This document shows, in pieces, positions 37,935 to 46,452 of a DNA stretch of 64,000 bases. The translations under genes were made by a program, and so were the position numbers. Numbering within the stretch: position 1 is the stretch's first letter; the number at the start of each line of letters is the position of its first letter. Location: assembly GCF_003112735.1 (NCBI RefSeq), contig NZ_BFBR01000001.1, forward strand, positions 124,001-188,000. The letters run 5' to 3'. Source of the DNA: Candidatus Phycosocius bacilliformis (GTDB taxonomy: Bacteria; Pseudomonadota; Alphaproteobacteria; Caulobacterales; Aquidulcibacteraceae). The notes below the pieces were generated by a model that saw only the letters and a program-made list of their open reading frames with translations, made no database searches and was not told the DNA's origin.

Positions 37935-38929
37935 CAAGTCGGTTTGGGCAGGAAGCTGAGGTCGATGCCTGAGGCCCAATCAAGGTCCGCTGGGTAAACT
38001 TTGGCCGCTGCCATGACGTCAAAAAACGCTTTCCAGCGGTCCATCGTCATGGTGCCAATCGCCCCCTCGGCTGTTTCGACGATGCCATAGGACAATAATT
38101 TCTCCCGCGCTTGGGCCAACAGGTCCGGCGTCATGTCGGGATTATCCTTGGTGATCAAGCCATCACCGGGGGCGGGATCGCCGCGCAAATAATCCTTCCA
38201 GCCTGCAATCGTTGCCTCAACAAAACCGCGAACGGCCTCTGGGTGGGCGGCACGGAAGCTGTCTGACACCAAGGTCATGGCCGCATAGCCCGGATAGCCT
38301 GAATCGGCCAAAAGAAAGACTTGTGGGTCGATCTTGCCCTGCGTCTTCAATGTATAAGGCTCGCTGGTGACATAGCCCTGCTGGATGGCCTTGGGATCGG
38401 CCAGAAACGGGGCAGCGTTGAAAGTATATTTGCGCACCTGATCATCGGTAAAGCCATATTTGGCCTTCAACCATGGCCAGAAGGCCGTGATGGAAGCATC
38501 GGCCAGCATGATCGGCTTGCCCTTCATATCCGCCAGCGATGTGATGTCAGCGCGCGGATGGGTGATCAGCACTTGCGGGTCCTTCTGGAAGGACGCCATC
38601 ACCGCCTTGGCCTTTGCGCCCGCTTGGACCATGGACAGGACGATTGGCGCGTTGGACCCCAACCCCATTTCGATCGCGTTGGCGGCCAGCAATTGGGGGA
38701 CATTCACACTGGGCCCCCCTTGAATTAGGCTGACATCAAGACCTTTGTCGGCATAAAAGCCGCGTGCCACAGCTTGGTAAAATCCGCCCTGCTCGGCCTG
38801 CGCTCGCCAGTCAGTGGCAAAGCGAATGCGGACAGCCCCGCCGGTGTCGGCAGGCTTATCTGGGCCGCATGCCGCCAGCGCAAGTGAGGATGCGAGGCCA
38901 GAAGCCATGAGGGTGCGACGGGTAATCAA
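37934..38929 (-). CDS. ABC transporter substrate-binding lipoprotein, NMT1/THI5-like
   Basis: 331 residues. Lipoprotein signal with lipobox ALAAC (MITRRTLMASGLASSLALAAC). NMT1-like pattern: IRFATDWRAQAEQGGFYQAVARGFYADKGLDVSLIQGG. First gene of a three-gene importer operon. The family takes up thiamine precursors, nitrate, taurine or aromatic sulfonates; there is no TPP riboswitch in the 110 bp upstream, so a thiamine role is not supported by regulation. Confidence 0.9.
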   Translation of the reverse strand: MITRRTLMASGLASSLALAACGPDKPADTGGAVRIRFATDWRAQAEQGGFYQAVARGFYADKGLDVSLIQGGPSVNVPQLLAANAIEMGLGSNAPIVLSMVQAGAKAKAVMASFQKDPQVLITHPRADITSLADMKGKPIMLADASITAFWPWLKAKYGFTDDQVRKYTFNAAPFLADPKAIQQGYVTSEPYTLKTQGKIDPQVFLLADSGYPGYAAMTLVSDSFRAAHPEAVRGFVEATIAGWKDYLRGDPAPGDGLITKDNPDMTPDLLAQAREKLLSYGIVETAEGAIGTMTMDRWKAFFDVMAAAKVYPADLDWASGIDLSFLPKPT

Positions 38930-39038
38930 GCCAAATCTCCTGTGACCATGCTCCTATCATAGAGCAGCCCGCTTATCTGGCGAGCCCCAAAAACGCGTAC
39001 AATCGTCGTCTGGACAGATCAAAGACACCTAACAAAGG

Positions 39039-39827
39039 TCAAAAGGCGCAGGAATCGCCCATGATCACCAGCTTGGCAGTCTTGAATAAGATGCGCATTT
39101 CCATACCAAGCGACCAGTTTTCGATATAGTCCAGATCCAGACGAATCCGCCGCCGCATCTTGTCCAAGGTTTCGGTTGGTCCACGTGACCCACTGCATTG
39201 AGCAAGGCCGGTGATGCCAGGCTTGGCACGAAAGCGCTCGCGATAGTCGCTCAATAACGCGCCATAATAATGATCATGGGCGACGGCATGGGGGCGGGGC
39301 CCCACAATCGACATCTCGCCGCGCAACACATTCCACAATTGGGGTAATTCATCGAGACTGGACCGGCGCAGGAAGTTGCCCAAAGCCGTAATGCGCTGAT
39401 CATTGCGGCAGGCTTGGATGACGCAGTCGCCATCTTCCAACGTGGTCATGGTGCGAAACTTGTAAATCTTGAAAGCCTTGCCACCCAGACCCGTGCGGGT
39501 TTGGGCAAAGATGACAGGGCCAGGGCTCGTCATTTTGATAAGGATGGCGATGGTCAACAAAAAGGGGGCAAGGAACACAAGCCCAAGCCCTGCAGCAACC
39601 AGATCGAAAAGCCTCTTGGGCCAACTCATCACAGAAGCCGACAAAGTCTTGGCCGGGACAGGCCGATACAGGCTGATCTCGGCCAAATGCCCGCTGAGAT
39701 TGGTTGATATGTGGTTCATCAGATCGGTCCAGATCCCAACGCTCAATGTCAAATGCGCTTTGTTGTTCAACGTCCAATTGTGAGACAACGCGTGCCTCAT
39801 CATGCAAATCTGAGGCCGCCCGGACAC
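39039..39827 (-). CDS. Polyprenyl-phosphate sugar-phosphate transferase (exopolysaccharide type)
   Basis: 262 residues. The C-terminal about 195 residues are a complete bacterial sugar transferase: one membrane helix (FDLVAAGLGLVFLAPFLLTIAILIK), KMTSPGPVIFAQTRTGLGGKAFKIYKFRTM, SLDELPQLWNVLRGEMSIVGPRP and YRERFRAKPGITGLAQ. It would load the first sugar of a surface polysaccharide onto undecaprenyl phosphate, like the holdfast enzymes PssY/HfsE. The first about 65 residues are not conserved-looking and the start is uncertain (GTG 39827, ATG 39803 or ATG 39719). No other polysaccharide gene is adjacent. Confidence 0.88.
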   Translation of the reverse strand: MSGRPQICMMRHALSHNWTLNNKAHLTLSVGIWTDLMNHISTNLSGHLAEISLYRPVPAKTLSASVMSWPKRLFDLVAAGLGLVFLAPFLLTIAILIKMTSPGPVIFAQTRTGLGGKAFKIYKFRTMTTLEDGDCVIQACRNDQRITALGNFLRRSSLDELPQLWNVLRGEMSIVGPRPHAVAHDHYYGALLSDYRERFRAKPGITGLAQCSGSRGPTETLDKMRRRIRLDLDYIENWSLGMEMRILFKTAKLVIMGDSCAF

Positions 39828-40065
39828 ACATCAATCACGCTGCGATCAGCCTAGAACAACAGGACCCATTATGACCCCGCCGATCCGTCGATTCTGATCA
39901 GGTTGTCGACCTATCTCGCTGTTGGGCGTAAGCGATTGACCACAAGGTGTCCAGCCAAGACCTCTTTTTTATCCTCGGGCCAGCCTTTATATACCCCAAC
40001 GAGGCGATTGTGCGCGTAGATTGGTCGGCGTGCTCAAAAACATCCCGCTATCAGGCAAAGGCGTC

Positions 40066-41121
40066 ATGCAGAATAATCCCGAGTCCAAAGTGCCCGTCAC
40101 CGTTCTCACCGGCTATTTGGGTGCCGGCAAAACGACCTTGCTCAACCATATTCTGACCGCACCCCATGGTCGTCGCTATGCGGTTATCGTCAATGAATTC
40201 GGCGAGATCGGCATTGATCATGATCTGATTGTCGATGTGGACGAGGAAATCTTTGAGCTGAATAATGGCTGCGTCTGTTGCTCGGTGCGCGGCGATCTGA
40301 TCCGCATATTAGGAGCATTATTTCGCCGCGGGCAGACTTTTGACGGCGTGATCATCGAAACAACGGGTCTGGCAGATCCGGCACCAGTAGCCCAGACTTT
40401 CTTCGCCGATGATGAGGTGCGCCACCGGGCAAGCCTTGATGCTGTGGTTAGCGTCGTCGATGCCGTTCATATTGCGGGTCAGATTGCTCAAAGCCAGGAA
40501 GCTGTCGAGCAAATTGCCTTTGCCGACGTCATTGTTCTCAACAAAGCGGATGCAGCCAGCCCAGAGCAACTTCAAACGGCCCGCGAGATCATAAACCGCC
40601 TCAATCAGAGCGCCCGTGTCTTGGTGACCTCACGCTCTGTCGTTGATTTGGACGACATTCTCGATGTCGGTGCGTTCTCGCTGGATCGGATTTTGGCCCA
40701 TGATCCCCATTTTCTGCCGCGACCCGCTGTGCACAACCACCATGATCACCAGAGCCATGATCACCACAGTCATGATCATGAGCATCATCATGATCATGCC
40801 CATAGCCATTATGCCGGCATAGACTCACTTGCGATGCGTGTGACCTCGCCCCTGTCAGAGGCGGCCTTTGATACATGGCTGTCCGCCCTTGTGGCCGAGC
40901 GCGGATTAGACATTTTGCGTTTGAAGGGCGTCCTCAACATGGCAGATGACCCACGTCGCTATGTCATCCACGGTGTGCATATGATGTTGGAGGGTGATTA
41001 TCTGGGACCTTGGGATCCCGATTCGGTTCGTGATAGCCGCTTGGTGATTATCGGGCGCAACCTCCATGACCCTGTGTTGCGCCGCGAAATCGAAGCCGGT
41101 TTTGCAGCCTGTGCAGCTTAA
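40066..41121 (+). CDS. CobW/G3E-family GTPase with His-rich metal-binding segment
   Basis: 351 residues. Walker [16 protein letters not shown], metal motif C-x-C-C in [14 protein letters not shown], guanine-specificity motif NKAD, and a histidine-rich stretch at about residues 223-249 ([20 protein letters not shown]) before the C-terminal CobW domain. Such proteins are zinc (or cobalt) chaperones that hand metal to client enzymes. ATG 40066 preferred over TTG 40021. No Zur-type operator is obvious upstream. Confidence 0.92.
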   Translation: MQNNPESKVPVTVLTGYLGAGKTTLLNHILTAPHGRRYAVIVNEFGEIGIDHDLIVDVDEEIFELNNGCVCCSVRGDLIRILGALFRRGQTFDGVIIETTGLADPAPVAQTFFADDEVRHRASLDAVVSVVDAVHIAGQIAQSQEAVEQIAFADVIVLNKADAASPEQLQTAREIINRLNQSARVLVTSRSVVDLDDILDVGAFSLDRILAHDPHFLPRPAVHNHHDHQSHDHHSHDHEHHHDHAHSHYAGIDSLAMRVTSPLSEAAFDTWLSALVAERGLDILRLKGVLNMADDPRRYVIHGVHMMLEGDYLGPWDPDSVRDSRLVIIGRNLHDPVLRREIEAGFAACAA

Positions 41122-41307
41122 TCCCGGACTAAAGGCAGCAAAACAGGCCATTTTGCGGTAAAATCTCGACCAATTGGTCCTGTCGCGCCCTTGACCTTTC
41201 CGCCCGAAACGCGATTGCTTGGCCCATTGCATTCGTCTGGTTACACGCGGGTGCGCATTTCTGGGGCCTGTATTGTCAAGCCTCAGGCAAGGACTAAGGA
41301 AACGACT

Positions 41308-41580
41308 ATGAGCAAGAAAGACCTGATCGACGCTGTCGCAGAGGCTGCTGACATCACTAAGGACAAAGCTAACACCGCCATCGACGCGCTGACCGCAGCG
41401 ATCGTAAAAAGCCTGAAGGCTGGCGGCGAAGTCACGCTGGCCCCTCTGGGCAAGTTCAAGGTCTCCAAGCGCGAAGCCCGTCAGGGCCGCAACCCTTCGA
41501 CCGGTGAAACGGTGGAAATCAAGGCAGCAACTGTTGCCAAGTTCCAGCCTTCCAAGGCTTTGAAGGACGCGCTCAATTAA
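41308..41580 (+). CDS. HU-family DNA-binding protein
   Basis: 90 residues, the standard length. MSKKDLIDAVAEAADITKDKANTAIDAL, then GEVTLAPLGKFKVSKREARQGRNPSTGETVEI, with the conserved RxGRNPxTG arm that enters the DNA minor groove. Nucleoid architecture. ATG 41308 has AAGGA upstream; an intrinsic terminator follows. Confidence 0.97.
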   Translation: MSKKDLIDAVAEAADITKDKANTAIDALTAAIVKSLKAGGEVTLAPLGKFKVSKREARQGRNPSTGETVEIKAATVAKFQPSKALKDALN

Positions 41581-41644
41581 GTGAGCTTCGGGGCAGGCAA
41601 GGCGGGCATGTTTGTTAAAGCCCCCGGCCTGCCCTATCTTGATC

Positions 41645-41700
41645 AAGGCCCGGCCTGATCTGGTTGACCGATGTGCCACCAGTCAGGTTCGGGCCTTTTT
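41645..41700 (+). terminator. Intrinsic terminator after the HU gene
   Basis: Outer stem AAGGCCCG / CGGGCCTT with an inner CCTGA/TCAGG pairing, followed by TTT; the whole hairpin spans 41645 to about 41697 with a T-run to 41700. It lies 65 bp after the HU stop. Confidence 0.75.
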
Positions 41701-41747
41701 CATGGCCACAATTTGGTGGCACAGCCGCCACCTTCTGCCTTGAGGTT

Positions 41748-42290
41748 TCAGCGGGCTCTTGGATGGGTGAGGTGCTCAACATCCGGGGGATTGGAAAAGG
41801 GCATGAACTGGGCTTGGCCTTCCACCTTCTTCCAGTCCCGCAGCGCCCAAATTCCGGTTGGGAAGGCGATGTCGTCCCACGGGATATCCGCATAAGCAAA
41901 CCAAGCGACTTCCAAGCTCTCAGGACCCGGCTCAAAACCGGGTTCGGCCAAAGTGCCGCGGTACATGAAATGGACCTGACTTATGCGAGGCACTTCATAA
42001 ATCGCCAGAAGCCCATCGATCTGGACTTTGGCACGAGCCTCTTCCCAAGCCTCACGCGCAGCACCTGCCGCCGTTGTCTCACGCTCTTCCATAAAGCCAG
42101 CGGGAATTGTCCAAAATCCATGACGGGGCTCGATCGCCCTTCGGCATAGCAAGATGCGCCCATCATCATCACTGATCACCACGCCAGCCACAATCTTGGG
42201 ATTGACATAGTTTATAAACCCGCAGGTGTCGCAGACTTGACGGGGCCGATCATCTCCGGCGGGGACTTGTAACGAAAAAGTGGCTGGCAT
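41748..42290 (-). CDS. Nudix hydrolase with partial zinc-ribbon start
   Basis: 180 residues. Nudix box GFMEERETTAAGAAREAWEEARAKV (G-x5-E-x7-REAWEE, with Ala where the last Gly usually is). N-terminal CDTCGFINYVNPK gives one Cys pair, as in ribbon-type Nudix proteins. ATG 42290 chosen because the domain starts right after. Substrate: a nucleoside diphosphate derivative, not identifiable. Confidence 0.9.
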   Translation of the reverse strand: MPATFSLQVPAGDDRPRQVCDTCGFINYVNPKIVAGVVISDDDGRILLCRRAIEPRHGFWTIPAGFMEERETTAAGAAREAWEEARAKVQIDGLLAIYEVPRISQVHFMYRGTLAEPGFEPGPESLEVAWFAYADIPWDDIAFPTGIWALRDWKKVEGQAQFMPFSNPPDVEHLTHPRAR

Positions 42291-42417
42291 TGAGAATGAA
42301 CTTCCGTGAAAACCAAGGTCCGGGTACCCCACCTTGTCGTGCGACCGTCAAAATTGAGTGATAGGACGCCCACTGAGGACTTCCCCGCGTGTGTGTGTAG
42401 CCAAGGCGAGTAGCGAG

Positions 42418-42999
42418 ATGAGCGGTCAAGATCAAGAAGCAAGCGACAATGTCGCAACAAACCTCACCCCAGCTGTCCCCGCGACAGCAGCCGGTGCTGC
42501 TTTCAGCCTGAATGGCTCACTCAGCCATCTGCTCCATCGTGCGCAACAAGCTGCCGCCGACCTCCACGGGGTTGCTTTGGGTCAAGATGGGCTGACGCAA
42601 CGCCAGTTTGCTGTTCTGGCCGTGCTGGCTGAGCAAGAAGGTCTGTCCCAGAGCGATTTGGTAAGCCGCACCGGGATCGACCGATCCACCATTGCCGAAA
42701 TGATCGCACGCATGCAGGCCAAAGGCCTGACCCAGCGCACGCGGTCCGCCACAGACAGCCGGGCCAATTCGGTCAGCCTGACTGAGACTGGACGGGCGGT
42801 GTATGAAGCAGCCGTGCCGAAAATTGCCCAAGTTGACACCACGGTCTTGGCAGCTTTGCCGGCCTCCAAGCGGGCAGGCTTTGTTGAATTATTGATGCGG
42901 CTGGCCATTCCGGCACCGGAAAACAGCCCTGTGACGCCCGCCGATAAAAAGAAAAAAGACAAGGACAAAAAGAAGAAAAAGAAAAAAGCCAAGCGTTAA
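42418..42999 (+). CDS. MarR-family regulator with lysine-rich tail
   Basis: 193 residues. Winged-helix core: GLTQRQFAVLAVLAEQEGLSQSDLVSRTGIDRSTIAEMIARMQAKGL and wing RSATDSRANSVSLTETG. The last 17 residues are nearly all Lys (KKKKDKDKKKKKKKAKR), unusual for MarR proteins, which would add sequence-independent DNA affinity. A short AAAGCCA/TGGCTTT hairpin (42985-43010) overlaps the stop but has a poor T-tract. Confidence 0.9.
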   Translation: MSGQDQEASDNVATNLTPAVPATAAGAAFSLNGSLSHLLHRAQQAAADLHGVALGQDGLTQRQFAVLAVLAEQEGLSQSDLVSRTGIDRSTIAEMIARMQAKGLTQRTRSATDSRANSVSLTETGRAVYEAAVPKIAQVDTTVLAALPASKRAGFVELLMRLAIPAPENSPVTPADKKKKDKDKKKKKKKAKR

Positions 43000-43054
43000 A
43001 GCCTGGCTTTGGTTCCTGTGATCTGTGCGCCTGTGTCGTTCGGGCGGGCGCGAC

Positions 43055-43468
43055 TTAAGCTGCAGGCTGGGTCAATGGTTCAGCCGATACCGCAGCAGCA
43101 GCTTGATTTTGAAGATCAATCTGGCTTGCGAGACCTTGCATAATGGTCCGGTTGATATCGATCAGAGGCTCAATATCTTCGCCCTTCTGCATGACTTCGC
43201 TGGAATAGCGTCCCACCCACAAACTGAGCGAAATGATCGAGGCGCGCAATTGTTGGGGCAATTGGTTTTCCGCGCTGGCACAATCTGCGGCCATGAATGA
43301 CCACACGCGCCGGTTCCAGTCCAGCGCATCCATGCGTTTTGCAATTTCATGGCGCGGCAGCTGCTGGGCTTCCATCAGCGCGCGCGTGACCTGACCGAAC
43401 AGTCGGTACTCGATCTCACGCGGCGTTTCGGCTCGCTGCTGCGCCTTCTGGTACGCTTGGAGCGACAT
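43055..43468 (-). CDS. flaF: Flagellar biosynthesis regulator FlaF
   Basis: 137 residues. [33 protein letters not shown] is the FlaF start; [22 protein letters not shown] is another family block. Needed for flagellin secretion and assembly; works against FlbT in flagellin mRNA control. ATG 43468 has GGAGGGG upstream. Its first 53 bases overlap the end of flbT in another frame. Confidence 0.95.
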   Translation of the reverse strand: MSLQAYQKAQQRAETPREIEYRLFGQVTRALMEAQQLPRHEIAKRMDALDWNRRVWSFMAADCASAENQLPQQLRASIISLSLWVGRYSSEVMQKGEDIEPLIDINRTIMQGLASQIDLQNQAAAAVSAEPLTQPAA

Positions 43469-43868
43469 GCTCAATCCCCTCCATATTCAGCCTCTCGGCT
43501 TCATATTCCATCAGTTTCCGGCATCTGGACAACGCCTTATAATATTCACCCGTCATGACCTCACGAGAAATATTGACACATTCCTCCAAAATGGCGGGGG
43601 AATGAACCACACTCATGAACTCGGTCATGCGGAGCGCGAACTCATTATATTGTTCTGGTGTCTCATGGCCCTGCAGATACATCAGCATGATCGGCAAATA
43701 GATGCGCCGCACGGGTGTGTTGGCTTCCTCCAACTGCATGATGTCTTTTTCACGCAGGACAGAGGCCTTATTCTGCAAGAGTAAAGTGGTTCGACGATCC
43801 CCGTTTTGAACAACGGCACCGTTCAGCACGATCTTTTCGTTCGGCTTCAGCGATAATTTCAGCGGCAT
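43416..43868 (-). CDS. flbT: Flagellin mRNA regulator FlbT
   Basis: 150 residues. [34 protein letters not shown] is the typical start. Binds flagellin mRNA leaders and destabilises them until the hook is finished. ATG 43868 has AGGAG six bases upstream. Overlaps flaF by 53 nt, more than the usual few bases; the FlbT tail after VAPS is Ala-rich and may be a recent extension. No flagellin gene is in the window. Confidence 0.94.
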   Translation of the reverse strand: MPLKLSLKPNEKIVLNGAVVQNGDRRTTLLLQNKASVLREKDIMQLEEANTPVRRIYLPIMLMYLQGHETPEQYNEFALRMTEFMSVVHSPAILEECVNISREVMTGEYYKALSRCRKLMEYEAERLNMEGIEHVAPSVPEGAAASRNAA

Positions 43869-44118
43869 TTCAAGCTCCTGCGTGCCTAAGGCGCTGATCA
43901 GAAGATGTCGATATGACACAAACCTACAACGCAAATCACTCAGGGATGCTAAACAAACGTGGTTAACGAATGCCTTCCGACTGTGGCGATGCATTGCGTC
44001 ACGCATTTGTGAGCTTTGCCCCATCCGATGGCTTGACCCTGAACGGCCTTGCAGGCAACCACGCCTCACGATGCAGTGATAAGCGTGCTCGGAACGAGGC
44101 TTTGGGGGAGGGTCAGAC

Positions 44119-44874
44119 GTGGCAGATTGGTTTGCGTGGATGGCAACGCCAGATGGCTGGGCCTCTTTGGCGACATTGACCCTGCTTGAGATTGTGCTGG
44201 GGATCGACAATGTCATCTTCATCTCAATCGCCGCATCCAAACTGCCCAAGGAACAGCAAGCCATGGCCCGTCGCCTTGGTTTGAGCCTCGCACTGATCCT
44301 GCGCGTCATCTTGTTGTCGATGCTGGTGTGGCTGGCAGGCCTGACCAAGCCCTTGTTCGCCGTGTTCGATCACCCCTTCTCGATGCGTGACCTTATTCTG
44401 ATCGCCGGGGGCGGCTACCTCCTCTATAAAGCGACCATCGAGATCGGCGAGATGGTGCGTGCCAAGGGCGTGGAAGATCATGCCGGGCCCAAGACAAAAT
44501 CCTCCAGCTTGCTGGTGGTGGTCGCCCAGATTGCCGTGATCGATGTGATTTTCGCGATTGATTCCATTGTGACGGCCATTGGCATGTCCAACAATCTGTC
44601 GATCATGGTCGCCGCTGTGGTGATCGCCATTGCGGTGATGATGTTTGCCAGCGAGGCAGTCTCGGCTTTCATCGACAAATATGAGACCACAAAAATGCTG
44701 GCACTCGCCTTTCTGATGATCGTCGGGATGGTGCTGGTCGCCGATGGATTTGGTCAACATATTGAGCGAACCTATCTTTATGCCGCCATCGCATTCTCTG
44801 TGCTGGTTGAAAGTCTGAACATTCTCGTCAAACGCCGCACTGAGCGCGAAGGTGAGGATGGCGAGGGGATTTAG
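44119..44874 (+). CDS. TerC-family integral membrane protein
   Basis: 251 residues with about seven membrane spans. Two acidic in-membrane motifs that mark the family: LEIVLGIDNVIFISIAASKL and IDVIFAIDSIVTAIGM. TerC relatives include manganese exporters that load metal during protein secretion. Start is GTG 44119 behind GGGGGAGGG. Transcribed divergently from flbT. Confidence 0.92.
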   Translation: MADWFAWMATPDGWASLATLTLLEIVLGIDNVIFISIAASKLPKEQQAMARRLGLSLALILRVILLSMLVWLAGLTKPLFAVFDHPFSMRDLILIAGGGYLLYKATIEIGEMVRAKGVEDHAGPKTKSSSLLVVVAQIAVIDVIFAIDSIVTAIGMSNNLSIMVAAVVIAIAVMMFASEAVSAFIDKYETTKMLALAFLMIVGMVLVADGFGQHIERTYLYAAIAFSVLVESLNILVKRRTEREGEDGEGI

Positions 44875-44932
44875 GCCGGACGTTTGCAGCCAACACCCCC
44901 ACCCCCGCTTGAACATCAAAGCAGGGTCACAT

Positions 44933-45604
44933 CTATAACAAGGTGATCATGGGTACTGGCCAGCGGCGGGGCGGGGGTAAGGGCGGGGGACGACTTCGGC
45001 TTTTCTGGGTGATCTGAAAGCCCATCGCATCGAAGGTGGCGCTGATTTCATGGCCACGTCGGGCCATGATGCGGGGGCGCTCATCAGGGGCGAGCATGGG
45101 GCCGGGACGGCGGCGGGCGAGAGAGAAGGCCAAGCGTTTGGCCTTGGCCTGGGGGTCGGCTGCGATGGCCTGCAGCAAGTCCAAGCGCCGCAACCAGTGG
45201 CCGATGGGCACAGGGGCGGGGGTAAAGTAAAAGGGCCGGGCTTGGCCAGTGATGGCCCTGTCCAGCGCCTCAAACCGCTGTGCGAGCGTGTCCGGATGGG
45301 GCAGAAACGGGGCCGGAAACACCCGAAAACCTGGCGTGCGAACAGAAGGCTTGCGCGCCTTCTTGCGGCGCAGGTTTTCAACCTGCGGCTTGGCGACCAA
45401 TTCATGCTCCAGATCAAGCGCCATCAGGATCAATATCCGGCGCAAGAAGGCCTCAAGCGCCCGCACCCCCGCCCGCAAGCGTGCGGCCACCGCCTTGCGC
45501 ACAAAGTGTGGCCGTTCCCACAAATTATCCTTTGCCAAGACATGGCTATGCAGCTGCAAGGCCAAGGACAGCACAAAGGCAAAGGGGGCAAGCGAGAAGG
45601 CCAT
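44933..45604 (-). CDS. Conserved hypothetical protein (alphaproteobacterial)
   Basis: 223 residues from ATG 45604, chosen because upstream sequence runs into the repeat array. Begins MAFSLAPFAFVLSLALQLHSHVLA; central block ALEAFLRRILILMALDLEHELVAKPQVENLRR with many Arg/Lys, and a Pro/Arg-rich C-terminus (PPPLPPPRRW). I recognise the general style of an alphaproteobacterial family of unknown function but no domain. Confidence 0.6.
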   Translation of the reverse strand: MAFSLAPFAFVLSLALQLHSHVLAKDNLWERPHFVRKAVAARLRAGVRALEAFLRRILILMALDLEHELVAKPQVENLRRKKARKPSVRTPGFRVFPAPFLPHPDTLAQRFEALDRAITGQARPFYFTPAPVPIGHWLRRLDLLQAIAADPQAKAKRLAFSLARRRPGPMLAPDERPRIMARRGHEISATFDAMGFQITQKSRSRPPPLPPPRRWPVPMITLL

Positions 45605-45670
45605 GACACTATCATGGCTGGGATGTTGTGCGGTGGGATAGATTGGGATGGCCCCCACCCCCACAATGCT

Positions 45671-46131
45671 GTCATCCCGGACGGCGATGGCCAATCCGGG
45701 ACCTTGTGGCGCACGTGCGCGAGGAGGTCCCCGCTCTGCGCTTCGCTCCGGCGGGGATGACATCGTTTAGAGTTGGTTGCATTTATAAATGGGTGTCATC
45801 CCGGACGGCGAAGCCGATCCGGGACCTTGTGGTGCATTTTCACATGGAGGTCCCCGCTCTTCGCTGCGCTCCGGCGGGGATGACATCGTTTAGAGTTGGT
45901 TGCATTTATAAGTCGGTGTCATCCCGGACGGCGCAGCCGATCCGGGACCTCATGCCGCACGTGCGCATGGAGGTCCCCGCTCTGCGCTATCGCTCCGGCG
46001 GGGATGACATCGTTTAGAGTTGGTTGCATTTATAAATGGGTGTCATCCCGGACGGCGAAGCCGGTCCGGGACCTTGTGACGCACAGGCGCGATGAGGTCC
46101 CCGCTCTTCGCTTCGCTTCGGCGGGGATGAC
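45671..46131. repeat. Tandem array of about 124-bp palindromic repeats (3.7 copies)
   Basis: Copies begin at 45671, 45795, 45918 and 46042 (periods 124, 123, 124). Each unit has a left arm GTCATCCCGGACGGCGAAGC..GATCCGGGACCT, about 20 variable bases, a right arm AGGTCCCCGCTCT..GGCGGGGATGAC that is its imperfect inverse, and a 32-33-bp linker (ATCGTTTAGAGTTGGTTGCA...). Linkers are nearly identical, so the array grew by recent tandem duplication. It lies between hflC and the hypothetical gene. Function unknown; each unit can fold into a long hairpin. Confidence 0.93.
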
Positions 46132-46211
46132 ATCGAAAGAACTTAGAAGCGCTTTGGTGCCCAATCTGGTCACCAAACCGCAACCTCAATTGTTCTTGCG
46201 ACATCGGGGTG

Positions 46212-46274
46212 GTCAAGTGCGCAGCTTTGCTGCGTCGCGGCGCGATCGGTTTTCGAAGAAAACCGACACTTGAC
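46212..46274. repeat. Nested inverted repeats (three-way-junction shape)
   Basis: Outer stem GTCAAGTG (46212-46219) / CACTTGAC (46267-46274), 8 bp perfect, encloses hairpin CGCAGC-TTT-GCTGCG (46220-46234) and hairpin CGGTTTTC-GAA-GAAAACCG (46247-46265). A tight composite fold on either strand. It lies in the intergenic zone downstream of hflC, next to the repeat array. Confidence 0.75.
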
Positions 46275-46307
46275 GACCCAGATGTCGCGCTCAAACTCGA
46301 CCATCCG

Positions 46308-46333
46308 TTTGGTGAAACACAGGTTTCACCAAA
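46308..46333. repeat. 11-bp perfect inverted repeat
   Basis: TTTGGTGAAAC (46308-46318) and GTTTCACCAAA (46323-46333) with loop ACAG. No T-tract follows on either strand, so it is not a standard terminator. Part of the same intergenic zone as the nested inverted repeats. Confidence 0.8.
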
Positions 46334-46367
46334 GCGGTTCTGAGTGGAAATGAACATCCACAACCTT

Positions 46368-46449
46368 GTCATCCCGGACGGCGTTAGCCGATCCGGGATC
46401 TCATGACGCAGAAAGCCCAAAAGGCCGCGCTGCGCACCCGCGGGGATGG
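46368..46449. repeat. Isolated copy of the palindromic repeat at the hflC 3' end
   Basis: GTCATCCCGGACGGCGTTAGCCGATCCGGGATCT left arm followed by a diverged right arm ending CGGGGATGGC. Same family as the array at 45671-46131. It abuts the hflC stop (46453). Confidence 0.8.
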
Positions 46450-46452
46450 CAC

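Noticed and set aside
38930-39038. TPP riboswitch ahead of the NMT1-type ABC operon
   Set aside because: The conserved CTGAGA and related blocks are not visible in the upstream 110 bp.
42985-43010. Intrinsic terminator after the MarR gene
   Set aside because: A 7-bp AAAGCCA/TGGCTTT stem exists but has a mismatch toward the loop and only three Ts, so it is too weak to list as a terminator.
45671-46131. Possible CRISPR array
   Set aside because: Units are 123-124 bp, arms are inverted repeats, and linkers are near-identical rather than unique spacers; no cas genes are present.
45628-46420. Several open frames through the palindromic repeats
   Set aside because: They repeat the same peptide phrases (for example GRRSRSGTS-like) because the DNA repeats; they have no start signals and are in all frames.
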